From: SZUA-547 sp963669265
Lineage (GTDB): Bacteria; Pseudomonadota; Alphaproteobacteria; Rhodobacterales; Rhodobacteraceae
Assembly: GCA_963669265.1 (NCBI GenBank)
Contig: OY769916.1
Span: 3,410,001 to 3,474,000, forward strand
Direction of reading: 5' to 3'
Length of the DNA: 64,000 nucleotides
Position 1 is the first letter of the stretch, and every line of letters begins with the position of its first letter. Under the pieces are notes generated by a model. It was given only the letters and a program-made list of their open reading frames with translations. It did not search any database and was not told the DNA's origin. The position numbers and the translations under genes are program-made. Shown piece by piece: positions 50,434-61,017 of the stretch.

Positions 50434-50892
50434 CTACCGCTCCTTGACCACTTCCATCGTCATGAAGGTCGAGGTTTGCGCCACATGGGGCAGGCGGGCG
50501 ATCGTCTCTCCCAGCGCCTTGCGATAGGTGGCGACATCCTTCGTGCGCACCTTCAGCAGATAGTCGAAGCCGCCGGCGATCATGTGGCATTCTTCGATCT
50601 CAGGCGCATCGCGCGCGGCGGCGTTGAAGGCGTTCAGCGACTCGGTGGTGGTGTCGTCGAGCGTGACCTGAACGAAGGCGACCTGCGCCAGCCCCAGTTT
50701 GCTGACATTCAACGCGGCGCGGTAGCCGAGGATGTAGCCTTCGGTCTCCAGTTTGCGCACGCGGGCCAGAACCGGCGTCTTCGACAGGCCAACGCGGTCG
50801 GCGAGCGCGGCCATGGAAAGCCGCGCCGACTTTGACAGCTCGTCGAGTATTCGGCGGTCTATTTGGTCCAATTGGCTGTTTTCAATGCTCAT
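50434..50892 (-). CDS. putR: Lrp/AsnC-family regulator, likely PutR
   Basis: A 152-residue regulator with an N-terminal helix-turn-helix (RLSMAALADRVGLSKTPVLARVRKLETEGYI, about 22-55) and a RAM effector domain (about 75-145). It is divergent from putA with 139 bases between, the arrangement of alphaproteobacterial PutR, which activates putA in response to proline. PutA here lacks its own DNA-binding domain, which supports this. Confidence 0.85.
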   Translation of the reverse strand: MSIENSQLDQIDRRILDELSKSARLSMAALADRVGLSKTPVLARVRKLETEGYILGYRAALNVSKLGLAQVAFVQVTLDDTTTESLNAFNAAARDAPEIEECHMIAGGFDYLLKVRTKDVATYRKALGETIARLPHVAQTSTFMTMEVVKER

Positions 50893-51031
50893 ATTGGCAA
50901 TAATGATCTAAAAGTTTAGTGAAAAATAGTGTGATTGCATGGCGGTTTCAGGATATTCGGACCGAGGTACATGCGAAAAGGGGTTATCATTCAGGCCGTC
51001 GGTTTTCTAACGCCAGACCCCGGAGGCCGAA

Positions 51032-54000
51032 ATGCTCGACCCTCAACGCAAAGCCCTGCGCACTGCCACTCTGGCGGATGAGGCGGCGCTTGTTCGGGCG
51101 CTGGCGGACAGCACGAAGCTGGATGCGGAGGCGCGGCGCGCGATCTCGGCGGAAGCGGCGGATCTGGTGCGCGCTGTCCGCCGCGCGGGCGATGTCGGGA
51201 TTATGGAGTCCTTCCTCGCCGAGTATGGCCTGTCGACTGAGGAGGGCGTGGCGCTGATGTGTTTGGCAGAGGCGATGCTGCGGGTGCCCGACGCGATGAC
51301 GGTGGATGAGCTGATCAAGGACAAGATCACGCCGCATGATTGGGCGGCGCATCTGGGCGATTCCGGCTCAATTCTGGTCAACGCGTCGACCTGGGGACTG
51401 ATGCTGACCGGCCGGGTTCTGGATGACGACGCGGAGGGCGTGGCGGGCACCCTGCATGGCCTCGTGCGGCGTCTGGGCGAACCTTTCATCCGCAAGGCGG
51501 TCGGTCAGGCGATGGCGGAGATGGGTTCGCAGTTCGTGCTTGGGCGCAACATCCAAGAGGCGATGGCGCGCGGCGATCAGATGGTGGCGAAGGGGTATTC
51601 GTACTCCTACGACATGCTAGGGGAGGCGGCCCGCACGGAGGCGGACGCGCTGCGGTATCACGCCGCCTATGCGTCGGCGATCTCAGCCATCGGAGGCGCT
51701 GCGGCGTCGGAGGAAATCCGCGACAATCCCGGCATCTCGGTGAAGCTCTCGGCGCTGCATCCGCGGTACGAAATGGGCCAGCGCGACGCCATGCTGCCAA
51801 TTCTGACCGGGCGGTTGCTGGAACTGGCGCGGGCGGCGAAAGAGGCCGGGATTGGCTTCAATATCGACGCCGAAGAGGCGGACCGACTGGATCTGTCGCT
51901 GGATGTGATCGAGGGCGCTCTCTCAGATCCGTCGCTCGCGGGCTGGCACGGGTTCGGCGTGGTGGTGCAAGCCTTCGGGCGGCGGGCTATGCCGGCGCTC
52001 GACTGGCTGCACGGGTTGGCGGAGAACCTCGACCGGCGGATCATGGTGCGGCTGGTCAAGGGCGCCTATTGGGATATGGAGATCAAGCGCGCGCAGGTGA
52101 TGGGGCTGCAAGGCTATCCGGTCTTCACCCGCAAGGCGCATTCCGACATCAGTTATCTGGCGGGCGCGCGCAAGCTCTTGGGAATGACCGATCGGATCTA
52201 TCCGCAATTCGCCACCCACAACGCTCATTCAGTCGCGGCAGTGCTGCAGATGGCGGGCAAGGACCTCACGCGCTTCGAGTTCCAGCGCCTGCATGGCATG
52301 GGCGAAGCGCTCCATTCGGCAGTGAAGGATAAGGCGGGGACCCGTTGCCGGATCTACGCGCCGGTCGGCGCGCATGAGGATCTGCTGGCCTATCTGGTGC
52401 GGCGGTTGTTGGAGAACGGGGCCAACAGCTCCTTCGTCAACCAGATCGTGGACGAGTCGGTGTCGCCCGAAGAGATCGCGCGCGATCCGATCGACGTCGC
52501 AGCAGCGACTGATTTCAGTCCTAGCTCGGCGATCCCGCGTCCGATCGACATCTTCGCACCACGCGCCAACAGTCGGGGTTGGGATCTGACCGATCTCGTT
52601 GATCTCGCCGAGATCGACGCCGGGCGGACGCCTTTCGCCGCGCCCTATCGCTGGGAGTCGGCGCCTATTTCGCCCGCCTATACGGGCGGCGGCGCACCGA
52701 CAGACGTGCGCAATCCGGCGACGACGGACGAGGTCGTCGGGGCCGCCGTGGAGGCGAATGCCGATCTCGCCAAGGCGGCCGTCGGGGCGGCGCTGGACGC
52801 GCAGCCCGATTGGGAGGCCGCAGGGGCGGCGCATCGCGGCGCGGTGCTGCGGCGTGTCGCAGACCTCTATGACGCGAACGCGTATGAGTTCATGGCGCTG
52901 GCGGCGCGCGAGGCGGGCAAGACGCAGCTCGATTGCGTCGCAGAAATCCGCGAGGCGGTCGATTTCGTGCGCTATTACGCAGATGAGGCGGTGCGCAATG
53001 AAGGCCCCCCGGCGCGCGGCGTCATCGTCTGCATCAGCCCGTGGAACTTCCCGCTGGCGATTTTCACTGGCCAGATTGCGGCGGCGCTGGCTGCGGGCAA
53101 CGCGGTCATCGCCAAACCCGCCGAGCAAACCCCGCTGATCGCGCATCGAGCGGTCAGTCTGATGCTGGAGGCGGGCGCGCCCGAAGGCGTGATCCAGCTG
53201 TTGCCGGGCGACGGGGCGCAGGTTGGCGGTCCGCTGACCGCCGATCCCCGCATCAACGGCGTCTGCTTCACCGGCTCGACGGAAGTCGCCAAGCTGATCG
53301 ATCGGCAACTGGCGAAGACCGCGCCGGACGCGATGCTGGTCGCCGAGACCGGCGGCATGAACGCGATGATCGTCGATTCCACGGCGCTTCTGGAGCAGGC
53401 GACCCGCGATATCGTGCGGGCGGCGTTCCAGAGCGCGGGCCAGCGCTGCTCGGCGCTGCGCGTCCTCTATGTGCAGAAGGACGTGGCGTCAAAACTTCTG
53501 GAGATGCTTCAGGGCGCGATGGATGAACTGGTCGTGGGCGAGCCGTGGGATCTCGCCACCGATGTGGGCCCGGTGATCGACGCCGAGGCGCACGAGCAAA
53601 TCAACGCCTATGTCGCCGCACACGAGGCCAAGGGCAAACTGGTCAAGCGGCTGGACGCGCCCAAGAACGGCCTGTTCGTTCCTCCCACGATCCTGGAAGT
53701 CGACGGTATCGAGGACATGGAGCGCGAGATCTTCGGCCCGATCCTGCATGTCGCGACGTTTGAGGGAGACAGCATCCGGGACGTGGTGCGCGATGTGAAC
53801 GCCAAGGGTTATGGGCTGACCTTCGGTTTGCACACCCGCATCGACAGGCGGGTGCAGCGGGTGCTCGATCAGGTCCATGTCGGCAATGTCTATGTGAACC
53901 GCGATCAGATCGGGGCGGTCGTCGGCTCACAGCCCTTCGGCGGGCATGGCCTCTCCGGCACCGGGCCGAAGGCGGGTGGGCCGCTATACGTGCCCCGCTT

Positions 54001-54643
54001 CCTGCGCGGCGCCGGAGCGAACGGGACCGCTGCCGCACCCGGGGCGGCGGTCGATGCGACAGCTGCGGCCAGGAAGCTCGAGGGTCTCGACGCCGGGGCA
54101 TGGAGCGCGGCGACGGACCGGATTGGCGTGCTGCGCGCGGCGTTGCGCGGGCAAGCCTTTGCGGCCACAGCGGCGGCGGCGTCGCTGGACTTCGGGCCGA
54201 TCGACCTGCCGGGACCGACCGGGGAGTCCAACCAATTCCTGCTCGGATCGCGCGGAACGGTGCTCTGCCTTGGCCCCTATAAAGAGGCGCTGCTTGATCA
54301 GAGCGTGCAGGCGCTGGCCGCTGGGAACGCGGTGCTGGCTGTCGCGCCAAACGCGAAGGATGTGCTGCGGCCGCTTCTCAAGGAGAAGCGCCTGCCGCTG
54401 GCGGCGCTTGACGGGTCGGTCGATCCGGCTACGGTCGCTGGTCTCGATCTCGACGCCGTCGCTTTCGCGGGCGCCGCCGACACGCGGGCCGCGCTGCGCC
54501 AGGCGCTGGCCGGACGCGACGGGCCGATCACTCCGCTGATTGTCGAGACCGGCGCCTCCGCCTATTGCACCGAGCGCACAGTCTGCATCGACACCACCGC
54601 CGCTGGCGGCAACGCCTCCCTGCTCGCGGAAGCCGGGGGGTAG
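51032..54643 (+). CDS. putA: Bifunctional proline dehydrogenase / L-glutamate-gamma-semialdehyde dehydrogenase
   Basis: A 1203-residue enzyme. The FAD proline dehydrogenase barrel spans about 150-470 (RLVKGAYWDMEIKRAQ, YPQFATHNAHSVAA, FEFQRLHGMGE). The aldehyde dehydrogenase domain spans about 530-1010, with the catalytic Cys806 in SAGQRCSALR and the Glu in VAETGG. The last 180 residues are an ALDH-like C-terminal domain that caps the internal channel, as in long PutA forms. It oxidises proline to glutamate, giving electrons to quinone and NAD. No N-terminal ribbon-helix-helix is present. GGAGG lies 5 bases before the ATG. Confidence 0.96.
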   Translation: MLDPQRKALRTATLADEAALVRALADSTKLDAEARRAISAEAADLVRAVRRAGDVGIMESFLAEYGLSTEEGVALMCLAEAMLRVPDAMTVDELIKDKITPHDWAAHLGDSGSILVNASTWGLMLTGRVLDDDAEGVAGTLHGLVRRLGEPFIRKAVGQAMAEMGSQFVLGRNIQEAMARGDQMVAKGYSYSYDMLGEAARTEADALRYHAAYASAISAIGGAAASEEIRDNPGISVKLSALHPRYEMGQRDAMLPILTGRLLELARAAKEAGIGFNIDAEEADRLDLSLDVIEGALSDPSLAGWHGFGVVVQAFGRRAMPALDWLHGLAENLDRRIMVRLVKGAYWDMEIKRAQVMGLQGYPVFTRKAHSDISYLAGARKLLGMTDRIYPQFATHNAHSVAAVLQMAGKDLTRFEFQRLHGMGEALHSAVKDKAGTRCRIYAPVGAHEDLLAYLVRRLLENGANSSFVNQIVDESVSPEEIARDPIDVAAATDFSPSSAIPRPIDIFAPRANSRGWDLTDLVDLAEIDAGRTPFAAPYRWESAPISPAYTGGGAPTDVRNPATTDEVVGAAVEANADLAKAAVGAALDAQPDWEAAGAAHRGAVLRRVADLYDANAYEFMALAAREAGKTQLDCVAEIREAVDFVRYYADEAVRNEGPPARGVIVCISPWNFPLAIFTGQIAAALAAGNAVIAKPAEQTPLIAHRAVSLMLEAGAPEGVIQLLPGDGAQVGGPLTADPRINGVCFTGSTEVAKLIDRQLAKTAPDAMLVAETGGMNAMIVDSTALLEQATRDIVRAAFQSAGQRCSALRVLYVQKDVASKLLEMLQGAMDELVVGEPWDLATDVGPVIDAEAHEQINAYVAAHEAKGKLVKRLDAPKNGLFVPPTILEVDGIEDMEREIFGPILHVATFEGDSIRDVVRDVNAKGYGLTFGLHTRIDRRVQRVLDQVHVGNVYVNRDQIGAVVGSQPFGGHGLSGTGPKAGGPLYVPRFLRGAGANGTAAAPGAAVDATAAARKLEGLDAGAWSAATDRIGVLRAALRGQAFAATAAAASLDFGPIDLPGPTGESNQFLLGSRGTVLCLGPYKEALLDQSVQALAAGNAVLAVAPNAKDVLRPLLKEKRLPLAALDGSVDPATVAGLDLDAVAFAGAADTRAALRQALAGRDGPITPLIVETGASAYCTERTVCIDTTAAGGNASLLAEAGG

Positions 54644-54851
54644 CCGGGTCGGCGCCGCAATCCCCGGCCGCGATCCCTGTAGGCGAGAGTCAATCTTGCC
54701 ACAGCCTGTGGCTTTGCGGCCTCGCGTCAGCATTTAGCAGACGGGGAAATCGAAGAAATCGTTTATCAAAGGCGGTGCAGGCAACGCTGCGTCAACGTCA
54801 TTGGTCCGCATTCCGGGGCCAAACGCGCAGCGCAAATAAATGGAGCGAAAG

Positions 54852-56030
54852 ATGACATTGAGCAGAAAATTTGGATGGCGCGTGGCCGCGTCCGGAGTTA
54901 TCGCCGCAGGCGCGGCTATTTCAGCGGCGCCCGCGATGGCCGGAGATCTGAGCGAGAAGCGCCTCTTTCCGGAAAATGAAATCCTGAAAGGGTCGGGGAA
55001 CCGCGGCTATATTTATGGACAGCTCAACAAGGGCTTCCTCGTCCATGACGATGGCGATGATACAGAATTCTATCCGCTGGTCGACAATAACAACTCTTCG
55101 ACCCGCGCGGGCGTCAAGTATGTGGATGAATGGGGCACCGACCTCACTTTCTTCGCCAATCTTGAGGGAGAGTGGAAGCCGTACTCGACCGGAAACGTCA
55201 ACCAAGAGAACAAAAACGATGTCGATTGGGACGCGCATTTCCTTAGGAAGCTCGAATTTAGTCTAGACGCCGATACACTGGGCCGTCTTTGGGTTGGTCA
55301 GGGCAGCTCCGCGTCTGACGGCAGCTCCGAACAGGATCTCTCGGGCACCGGGGTGATCGCCTATTCCTCGATCGCCGACAGCGCCGGGGGGCAGCTCTTC
55401 GCTTTTGACGACGGCAGCGGACTGTCCGACATTTCGATCGGAAGTGCGTTCTCGAACTTTGACGGCCTCGGCCGTTTGATGAGAGTCCGGTACGATACGC
55501 CCGCCTTCTACGGCGTTCGGCTTTCTGGCTCGATCGGCTACAACGCGCTCGGCGGCGACGAGGATGAGCAATGGGATCTCGCGGCGACCTATTCCCGTAA
55601 CGAGGAATCCGAGTCCTTCGCGGCCGCCGCAGCAATCGCCTATTCAGAACCTAACGAGGACACCAGTCGCATCAACGGCTCGGCGTCGGTGCTCCACAAG
55701 TCTTCCGGCGTGTCGCTGACCTTCGCAGCGGGCAATGACGACAGAGATGGCGGCAGCGACCCGTCCTATATCTACGGCAAGATCGGCTATGCGCCGATGT
55801 TGACGAGCGTAGGCCCGACCGCTTTCGGCCTTGATCTATATCTGGGCGACGATTTCGTTTCCTCCGGCTCCGACAGCACCAGCGTCGGTCTCTCGGCGGT
55901 GCAGACCATCAGCTACGCCGACACCGCGTTCGACATCTATGGTCTCGTTCGGAACCATTCATTTGATGAAAGCGGGATCAACTATCAGGACGGACTTTCA
56001 TTCCTGACCGGCGCGCGTTGGAGGTTCTGA
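54852..56030 (+). CDS. Outer-membrane porin
   Basis: A 392-residue beta-barrel protein with a signal peptide (RKFGWRVAASGVIAAGAAISAAPAMAG), alternating amphipathic strands throughout and a C-terminal phenylalanine (ARWRF), the recognition mark for outer-membrane assembly. An acidic loop region (DDGDDTEF) and glycine/aspartate-rich turns fit a general diffusion porin of alphaproteobacterial type. ATG 54852 with GGAG 6 bases upstream is preferred to ATG 54840. Substrate preference is unknown; it lies between proline and peptide uptake genes. Confidence 0.85.
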   Translation: MTLSRKFGWRVAASGVIAAGAAISAAPAMAGDLSEKRLFPENEILKGSGNRGYIYGQLNKGFLVHDDGDDTEFYPLVDNNNSSTRAGVKYVDEWGTDLTFFANLEGEWKPYSTGNVNQENKNDVDWDAHFLRKLEFSLDADTLGRLWVGQGSSASDGSSEQDLSGTGVIAYSSIADSAGGQLFAFDDGSGLSDISIGSAFSNFDGLGRLMRVRYDTPAFYGVRLSGSIGYNALGGDEDEQWDLAATYSRNEESESFAAAAAIAYSEPNEDTSRINGSASVLHKSSGVSLTFAAGNDDRDGGSDPSYIYGKIGYAPMLTSVGPTAFGLDLYLGDDFVSSGSDSTSVGLSAVQTISYADTAFDIYGLVRNHSFDESGINYQDGLSFLTGARWRF

Positions 56031-56039
56031 TCCGGCGAT

Positions 56040-56210
56040 TCAGCGTTGGGGACGCGCGGGCGTCGGCGTCTTGGGCGCGGTAACGACGAAATAGATGATC
56101 GTCGCCGCGTTGAACGTGATCAGGGCGTAACGAAACCACACGGAAAGCGCGCTGTCGCCGGTGTAGAGACGCCGCAACTCCTGTTGTAAGCCCGCGCGCG
56201 ACGGGGCCAT
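56040..56210 (-). CDS. Small membrane protein resembling the N-terminus of an ion channel
   Basis: A 56-residue frame with the pattern LQQELRRLYTGDSALSVWFRYAL then one hydrophobic helix (ITFNAATIIYFVVTA). This looks like the first segment of alphaproteobacterial voltage-gated-type ion transporters, but the frame stops right after it. It is either a truncated remnant or a stand-alone single-pass protein. The ribosome binding site is weak. Confidence 0.4.
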   Translation of the reverse strand: MAPSRAGLQQELRRLYTGDSALSVWFRYALITFNAATIIYFVVTAPKTPTPARPQR

Positions 56211-56448
56211 TTCGGCGCCTGTGCGGATCGCTGTTTTGACATTCCTGAATCTCACGCGCGGCGTTCGGCGCGCGCAAAGCGCATTGGCGGATTCCGAAGA
56301 AATGGAAAAGCTCCGGTCGGCGGCGGTCTTTGTGCATTCTCTTAGTGTCAAATCTCAGACTTGCGATAGGATGCTCTGAATCGCCGATGGATCTTCTTGG
56401 GGCCAAGCGGCGAAACCAACAAAAAAGCCAACCAACAGGGAGACAAAT

Positions 56449-58044
56449 ATGAGGATGTGGAAATTGCTTGGAGCAGCCGCGCTTGGCGGCTTCCTGGCGA
56501 CCAGCCCGGCTTCGGCCAAGACGCTGGTTCATTGCTCAGAGGGGTCGCCGGAAGGGTTCGACGCGGCGCTCTACACCGCCGGGACGACCTTCGACGCGTC
56601 GTCCCGATCAATCTACAACAAACTTGTGGAGTTCGAGCGCGGCACCACCAATATCGGGCCTGGCCTGGCGGAAAGCTGGGAGGTCTCAGACGACGGTCTG
56701 GAATACACCTTCAAGCTCCGTCCTGGCGTGAAATTCCACACCACCGAGTACTTTACGCCGACACGCGACCTGAACGCCGATGACGTCGTGTTCTCCTTCA
56801 CACGGCAGCTGAGCCCAGACCATGCCTGGCACGAATATGTCGGCGGCGCGGCGTGGGAGTATTTCAACGGCATGTCGATGCCCGATCTCATCAAAGAGAT
56901 TGTGAAAGTCGACGACATGACGGTGAAATTCGTGCTGAACCGGCCCGAGGCGCCGATGATCGCCAATCTGGGTATGGATTTCGCTTCGATCCTGTCGGCC
57001 GAATACGCCGCCCAGCTTGAAGGCGCGGACGCCAAAGAAAACCTGAACCAGCAGCCTGTCGGCACCGGCCCGTTTCAGTTCGTCGCCTATCAGAAGGACG
57101 CGGTTATCAGGTACAAAGCCCATGACGATTATTGGGATGGGCGCGCCGCGATCGACGATCTGGTCTTCGCCATCACCACCGACGCCACGGTTCGCCATCA
57201 GCGACTGAAAGCGGGCGAGTGCCATTTCGATCCCTATCCGCTGCCCGCCGATCTGGAGGCGATCAAGGCCGACGCGTCGCTGAAACTGCCATCGCAGGAA
57301 GGCCTGAACGTCGGTTATCTGGCCTATAACACCAAGGTCGCGCCCTTCGACAACACCGATGTCCGCAAGGCGCTGAACATGGCGATCAACAAAGAGGCGA
57401 TCATCGAAGCGGTGTTCCAGGGCGCCGGCAAGGTGGCCAGCAACCCGATCCCGCCGACGATCTGGTCCTACAAGGCGGATCTGGCGGACGATCCCTACGA
57501 TCCCGAAGCCGCCAAGAAGATGCTGGCGGATGCGGGCGTCTCTGATCTCAGCATGAAGATCTGGGCAATGCCGGTGCAGCGGCCCTATAACCCGAACGCG
57601 CGGCGCATGGCCGAGTTGATCCAGGCTGATTTCGCGGCCATCGGCGTGGATGTGGAGATCGTGTCCTTCGAATGGGGCGAGTATCTGAAGCGCTCCAAGG
57701 AAGAAGATCGCGACGGCGCGGTGCTTCTGGGCTGGACCGGCGACAATGGCGATCCCGACAACTTCCTGGCCGTGCTTCTCGGCTGCGACGCCGTCGGCGG
57801 CTCGAACCGTGCGCAATGGTGCAATGACGAGTTTGAGGCGCTGGTCCAGAAGGCCAAGATCACGTCGGACCCGGCCGAGCGCACCAAACTCTATGAAGAT
57901 GCGCAGGTCGTCTTCAAACGCGAGGCGCCCTGGGCCACGATCGCCCACTCAGTCGTGTTCAAGGCGATGCGCAACGAGGTCGAGGGCTACAAAATCGACC
58001 CGTTCGGCGGCCACGTTTTCTATGGCGTGGACATCAAGGAGTAG
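56449..58044 (+). CDS. dppA: Periplasmic dipeptide-binding protein
   Basis: A 531-residue family 5 solute-binding protein with a signal peptide (KLLGAAALGGFLATSPASA). The mature start TLVHCSEGSPEGFDAALYTAGTTFDAS is close to DppA of other proteobacteria. It captures dipeptides (or possibly 5-aminolevulinate or heme, as DppA can) for the ABC permease encoded downstream. A GGGAG-type site lies before the ATG. It is followed by a strong hairpin before dppB. Confidence 0.93.
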   Translation: MRMWKLLGAAALGGFLATSPASAKTLVHCSEGSPEGFDAALYTAGTTFDASSRSIYNKLVEFERGTTNIGPGLAESWEVSDDGLEYTFKLRPGVKFHTTEYFTPTRDLNADDVVFSFTRQLSPDHAWHEYVGGAAWEYFNGMSMPDLIKEIVKVDDMTVKFVLNRPEAPMIANLGMDFASILSAEYAAQLEGADAKENLNQQPVGTGPFQFVAYQKDAVIRYKAHDDYWDGRAAIDDLVFAITTDATVRHQRLKAGECHFDPYPLPADLEAIKADASLKLPSQEGLNVGYLAYNTKVAPFDNTDVRKALNMAINKEAIIEAVFQGAGKVASNPIPPTIWSYKADLADDPYDPEAAKKMLADAGVSDLSMKIWAMPVQRPYNPNARRMAELIQADFAAIGVDVEIVSFEWGEYLKRSKEEDRDGAVLLGWTGDNGDPDNFLAVLLGCDAVGGSNRAQWCNDEFEALVQKAKITSDPAERTKLYEDAQVVFKREAPWATIAHSVVFKAMRNEVEGYKIDPFGGHVFYGVDIKE

Positions 58045-58061
58045 GCGCCGATAGCCAGAAA

Positions 58062-58090
58062 GGCCCCCATCCTCGCCGGATGGGGGCCAT
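58062..58090 (+). terminator. Attenuating hairpin between dppA and dppB
   Basis: A perfect 10-bp stem (GGCCCCCATC and its complement) with a 7-base loop, followed by ATTTTC, 18 bases after the dppA stop. It probably reduces transcription into the permease genes, giving excess binding protein. Confidence 0.7.
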
Positions 58091-58105
58091 TTTCATCGCC
58101 AGATC

Positions 58106-59116
58106 ATGTTTTTCTTCATTTTACGCCGTATCGGCCTGCTGATCCCGACCTTCATCGGGGTCACGATCGCCGCTTTCGGCTTCATCCGTCTGCTGCCCGG
58201 CGACCCGGTCCTGCTGATGGCGGGCGAACGTGGCCTGACCCCTGAGCGCCACGCGGCCTTATTGACTCAATTCGGCTTCGACCGCCCGTTATGGGAGCAG
58301 TATTTCGACTTCCTGTTCGGCGTGTTTCAGGGCGATCTTGGCGACTCGCTGGTTACCAAGAAACCGGTGTTCGACGAGTTTTTCACGCTGTTCCCGGCGA
58401 CGCTGGAGCTGTCGATCTGCGCCATTATATTCGCGGTCGTGCTGGGCATCCCTGCGGGAATGGCGGCCGCCGTCAAACGCGGCTCCACATTTGATCACAC
58501 GCTGATGGGCGCGGCCCTTGTCGGTTATTCGATGCCGATCTTCTGGTGGGGCCTGCTGCTGATCATCCTCTTCTCCGGCATTCTGGGCTGGACGCCGGTC
58601 TCGGGCCGAATGTCGCTGATGTTCTTCTTTGATCAGGTCACCGGCTTCATGCTGATCGACAGTCTGCTTTCGGGTCAGAAAGGGGCGTTCACCTCTGCGG
58701 TTTCCCATCTGATCCTGCCGACCATCGTGCTGGGGACCATCCCGCTGGCCGTGATCGCGCGGCAGACCCGGTCGGCGATGCTGGAGGTCCTGAGCGAGGA
58801 TTACGTGCGCACGGCGCGGGCTAAGGGCTTGTCCACCTTGCGGGTCGTGGGCATCCACGCGCTGCGCAACGCGCTGATCCCTGTGATCACCACCATCGGC
58901 CTTCAGACCGGGGTATTGCTGGCGGGCGCGATCCTGACCGAGACGATCTTTTCCTGGCCCGGCGTCGGCAAGTGGATGGTCGATTCCATCTTCCGCCGCG
59001 ACTATCCGTCGGTGCAGGGCGGGCTGACGCTGATCGCGGCGATCGTCATGCTGGTGAACCTGATCGTCGATCTGCTCTATGGCTGGATCAACCCGCGCAT
59101 CCGGTTCGCAAGGTGA
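58106..59116 (+). CDS. dppB: Dipeptide ABC transporter permease
   Basis: A 336-residue inner-membrane protein with six hydrophobic segments, the first at residues 9-28, and the permease EAA-type loop (LSEDYVRTARAKGLSTLRVV, then HALRNALIPVIT). It forms the channel with DppC. Order and length match dppB. Confidence 0.94.
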   Translation: MFFFILRRIGLLIPTFIGVTIAAFGFIRLLPGDPVLLMAGERGLTPERHAALLTQFGFDRPLWEQYFDFLFGVFQGDLGDSLVTKKPVFDEFFTLFPATLELSICAIIFAVVLGIPAGMAAAVKRGSTFDHTLMGAALVGYSMPIFWWGLLLIILFSGILGWTPVSGRMSLMFFFDQVTGFMLIDSLLSGQKGAFTSAVSHLILPTIVLGTIPLAVIARQTRSAMLEVLSEDYVRTARAKGLSTLRVVGIHALRNALIPVITTIGLQTGVLLAGAILTETIFSWPGVGKWMVDSIFRRDYPSVQGGLTLIAAIVMLVNLIVDLLYGWINPRIRFAR

Positions 59117-59126
59117 GGAGGCGAGA

Positions 59127-60023
59127 ATGACCGATCCCACCATGGATACGCCCACTGCGCCGCCCTCCGCGCTGGCGGAATTCTGGAGTTATTTCAGCGA
59201 GAACCGCGGCGCGGTCGGCGGACTGATCTTTTTCCTCTTCATCGTCGTGATCGCCATTCTCGCCGACGTGGTGGCCCCGCATGGGCCGACCCAGCAGTAT
59301 CGCGACGCGCTGCTGACGCCGCCTGTTTGGCAGGAGGGCGGCGACTGGAGGTTCCTGCTGGGCACGGACGCGGTGGGGCGGGACGTGCTCTCCCGCCTCA
59401 TTTACGGCTCGCGCTATTCGCTGTTTGTCGGCTGCATCGTGGTGTCTTTGTCGCTGATGGTCGGCGTGGTGATCGGCCTGACGGCCGGCTTTGTCGGTGG
59501 CGCGCTGGACGTGCTGGTGATGCGGGTGATGGACATCATCCTCGCCTTTCCCAGCCTGCTGCTGGCGCTGGCGCTGGTCGCCATCCTCGGCCCCAGCCTG
59601 ACCAACGCCATGATCGCCATCGCCATCGTCCAGCAACCTCATTATGTGCGCCTGACCCGCGCCGCGGTGCTGAGCGAGCGCGATAAGGACTACGTCATCG
59701 CGGCGCGCACCGTCGGCGTGCCGCCGGTCCGGCTGATGTTCATGACCATTTTGCCGAATTGCATGGCGCCGTTGATCGTGCAGGCGGCGCTCAGCTTCTC
59801 AACCGCGATTCTCGACGCCGCCGCGCTCGGCTTTCTCGGCATGGGCGCGCAGCCGCCGACGCCGGAATGGGGCACGATGCTGGCCGAGGCGAGGGAGTTT
59901 ATCCTGCGCGCTTGGTGGGTGGTCACGCTGCCCGGCCTCGCGATTCTGTTGACCGTGCTGGCGATCAACCTGATGGGTGACGGGCTGCGCGACGCGCTGG
60001 ATCCGAAGTTGAGGAAGTCATGA
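59127..60023 (+). CDS. dppC: Dipeptide ABC transporter permease
   Basis: A 298-residue inner-membrane protein with an N-terminal cytoplasmic stretch, six segments and the EAA loop (RDKDYVIAARTVGVPPVRLM). The start at 59127 follows GAGGAGGCGAGA and lies 10 bases after dppB. It overlaps dppD by 4 bases (ATGA). Confidence 0.94.
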   Translation: MTDPTMDTPTAPPSALAEFWSYFSENRGAVGGLIFFLFIVVIAILADVVAPHGPTQQYRDALLTPPVWQEGGDWRFLLGTDAVGRDVLSRLIYGSRYSLFVGCIVVSLSLMVGVVIGLTAGFVGGALDVLVMRVMDIILAFPSLLLALALVAILGPSLTNAMIAIAIVQQPHYVRLTRAAVLSERDKDYVIAARTVGVPPVRLMFMTILPNCMAPLIVQAALSFSTAILDAAALGFLGMGAQPPTPEWGTMLAEAREFILRAWWVVTLPGLAILLTVLAINLMGDGLRDALDPKLRKS

Positions 60024-61017
60024 GCGCGCTGCTGGAAGTCCGGAACCTGACCGTGGATTTCGCCACGGCGAGCGGCGCGTTTCGCGCGGTCGACGGCGTC
60101 TCGATGTCGGTCGAGGCGAGCGATGTGCTGGCGATTGTCGGCGAGTCCGGATCGGGTAAATCGGTCTCGATGCTCGCGGCGATGGGGCTGCTGCCCTGGA
60201 CCGCGACGATCACCGCCGATCAGCTGACCTTTGGCGGCCAGAACCTGCTGGCGATGACCAAGCGGGAGCGGCGCAAGATCGTCGGCAAGGACATCGCGAT
60301 GATCTTTCAGGAGCCGATGTCGAGCCTGAACCCCTGTTTCACTGTGGGGTTCCAGTTGGGCGAGGCGCTGAAACAGCATTTGGGCATGAACCGTGCGGAA
60401 CGTCGGGCGCGCTCGATCGAGCTTCTCGATCTGGTGGGCATCCCTGCGCCGGAAAGCCGCCTCAGCGCCTATCCGCATCAATTGTCGGGCGGCATGAACC
60501 AGCGGGTGATGATCGCCATGGCGATCTCGTGCAATCCAAAGCTTCTGATCGCGGATGAGCCGACGACGGCCCTGGACGTGACCATTCAGGCGCAGATCCT
60601 GAACCTGTTGCTGAGGCTGCAGAAAGAGACTGGCATGGCGCTGATCCTGATCACCCATGACATGGGCGTGGTGGCCGAGACGGCGCAGCGGGTCGGCGTG
60701 CAATACGCCGGACAGAAGGTTGAGGAGCAGCCGGTCGTCGATCTCTTTTCAGACCCGCATCACCCTTATACCGCCGCTCTGCTGGCGGCGTTGCCGGAAC
60801 GCGCGGGGTCGGATCGCCTGCCTTCGATCCCCGGGGTCGTTCCCGGCCAGTTCGACCGGCCGTCAGGGTGCCTGTTCTCGCCGCGCTGCGAATATGCGAC
60901 GGAACTTTGCCGGACCAAAGCGCCATCGCGGCAGGGGCCGGAGCTGGGCCACGCGCTCTGCCACTATCCGCTGCTCAAGGGCGCGGCTCAGAACCATCCC
61001 GGCGCGGCGGTGGCGAC

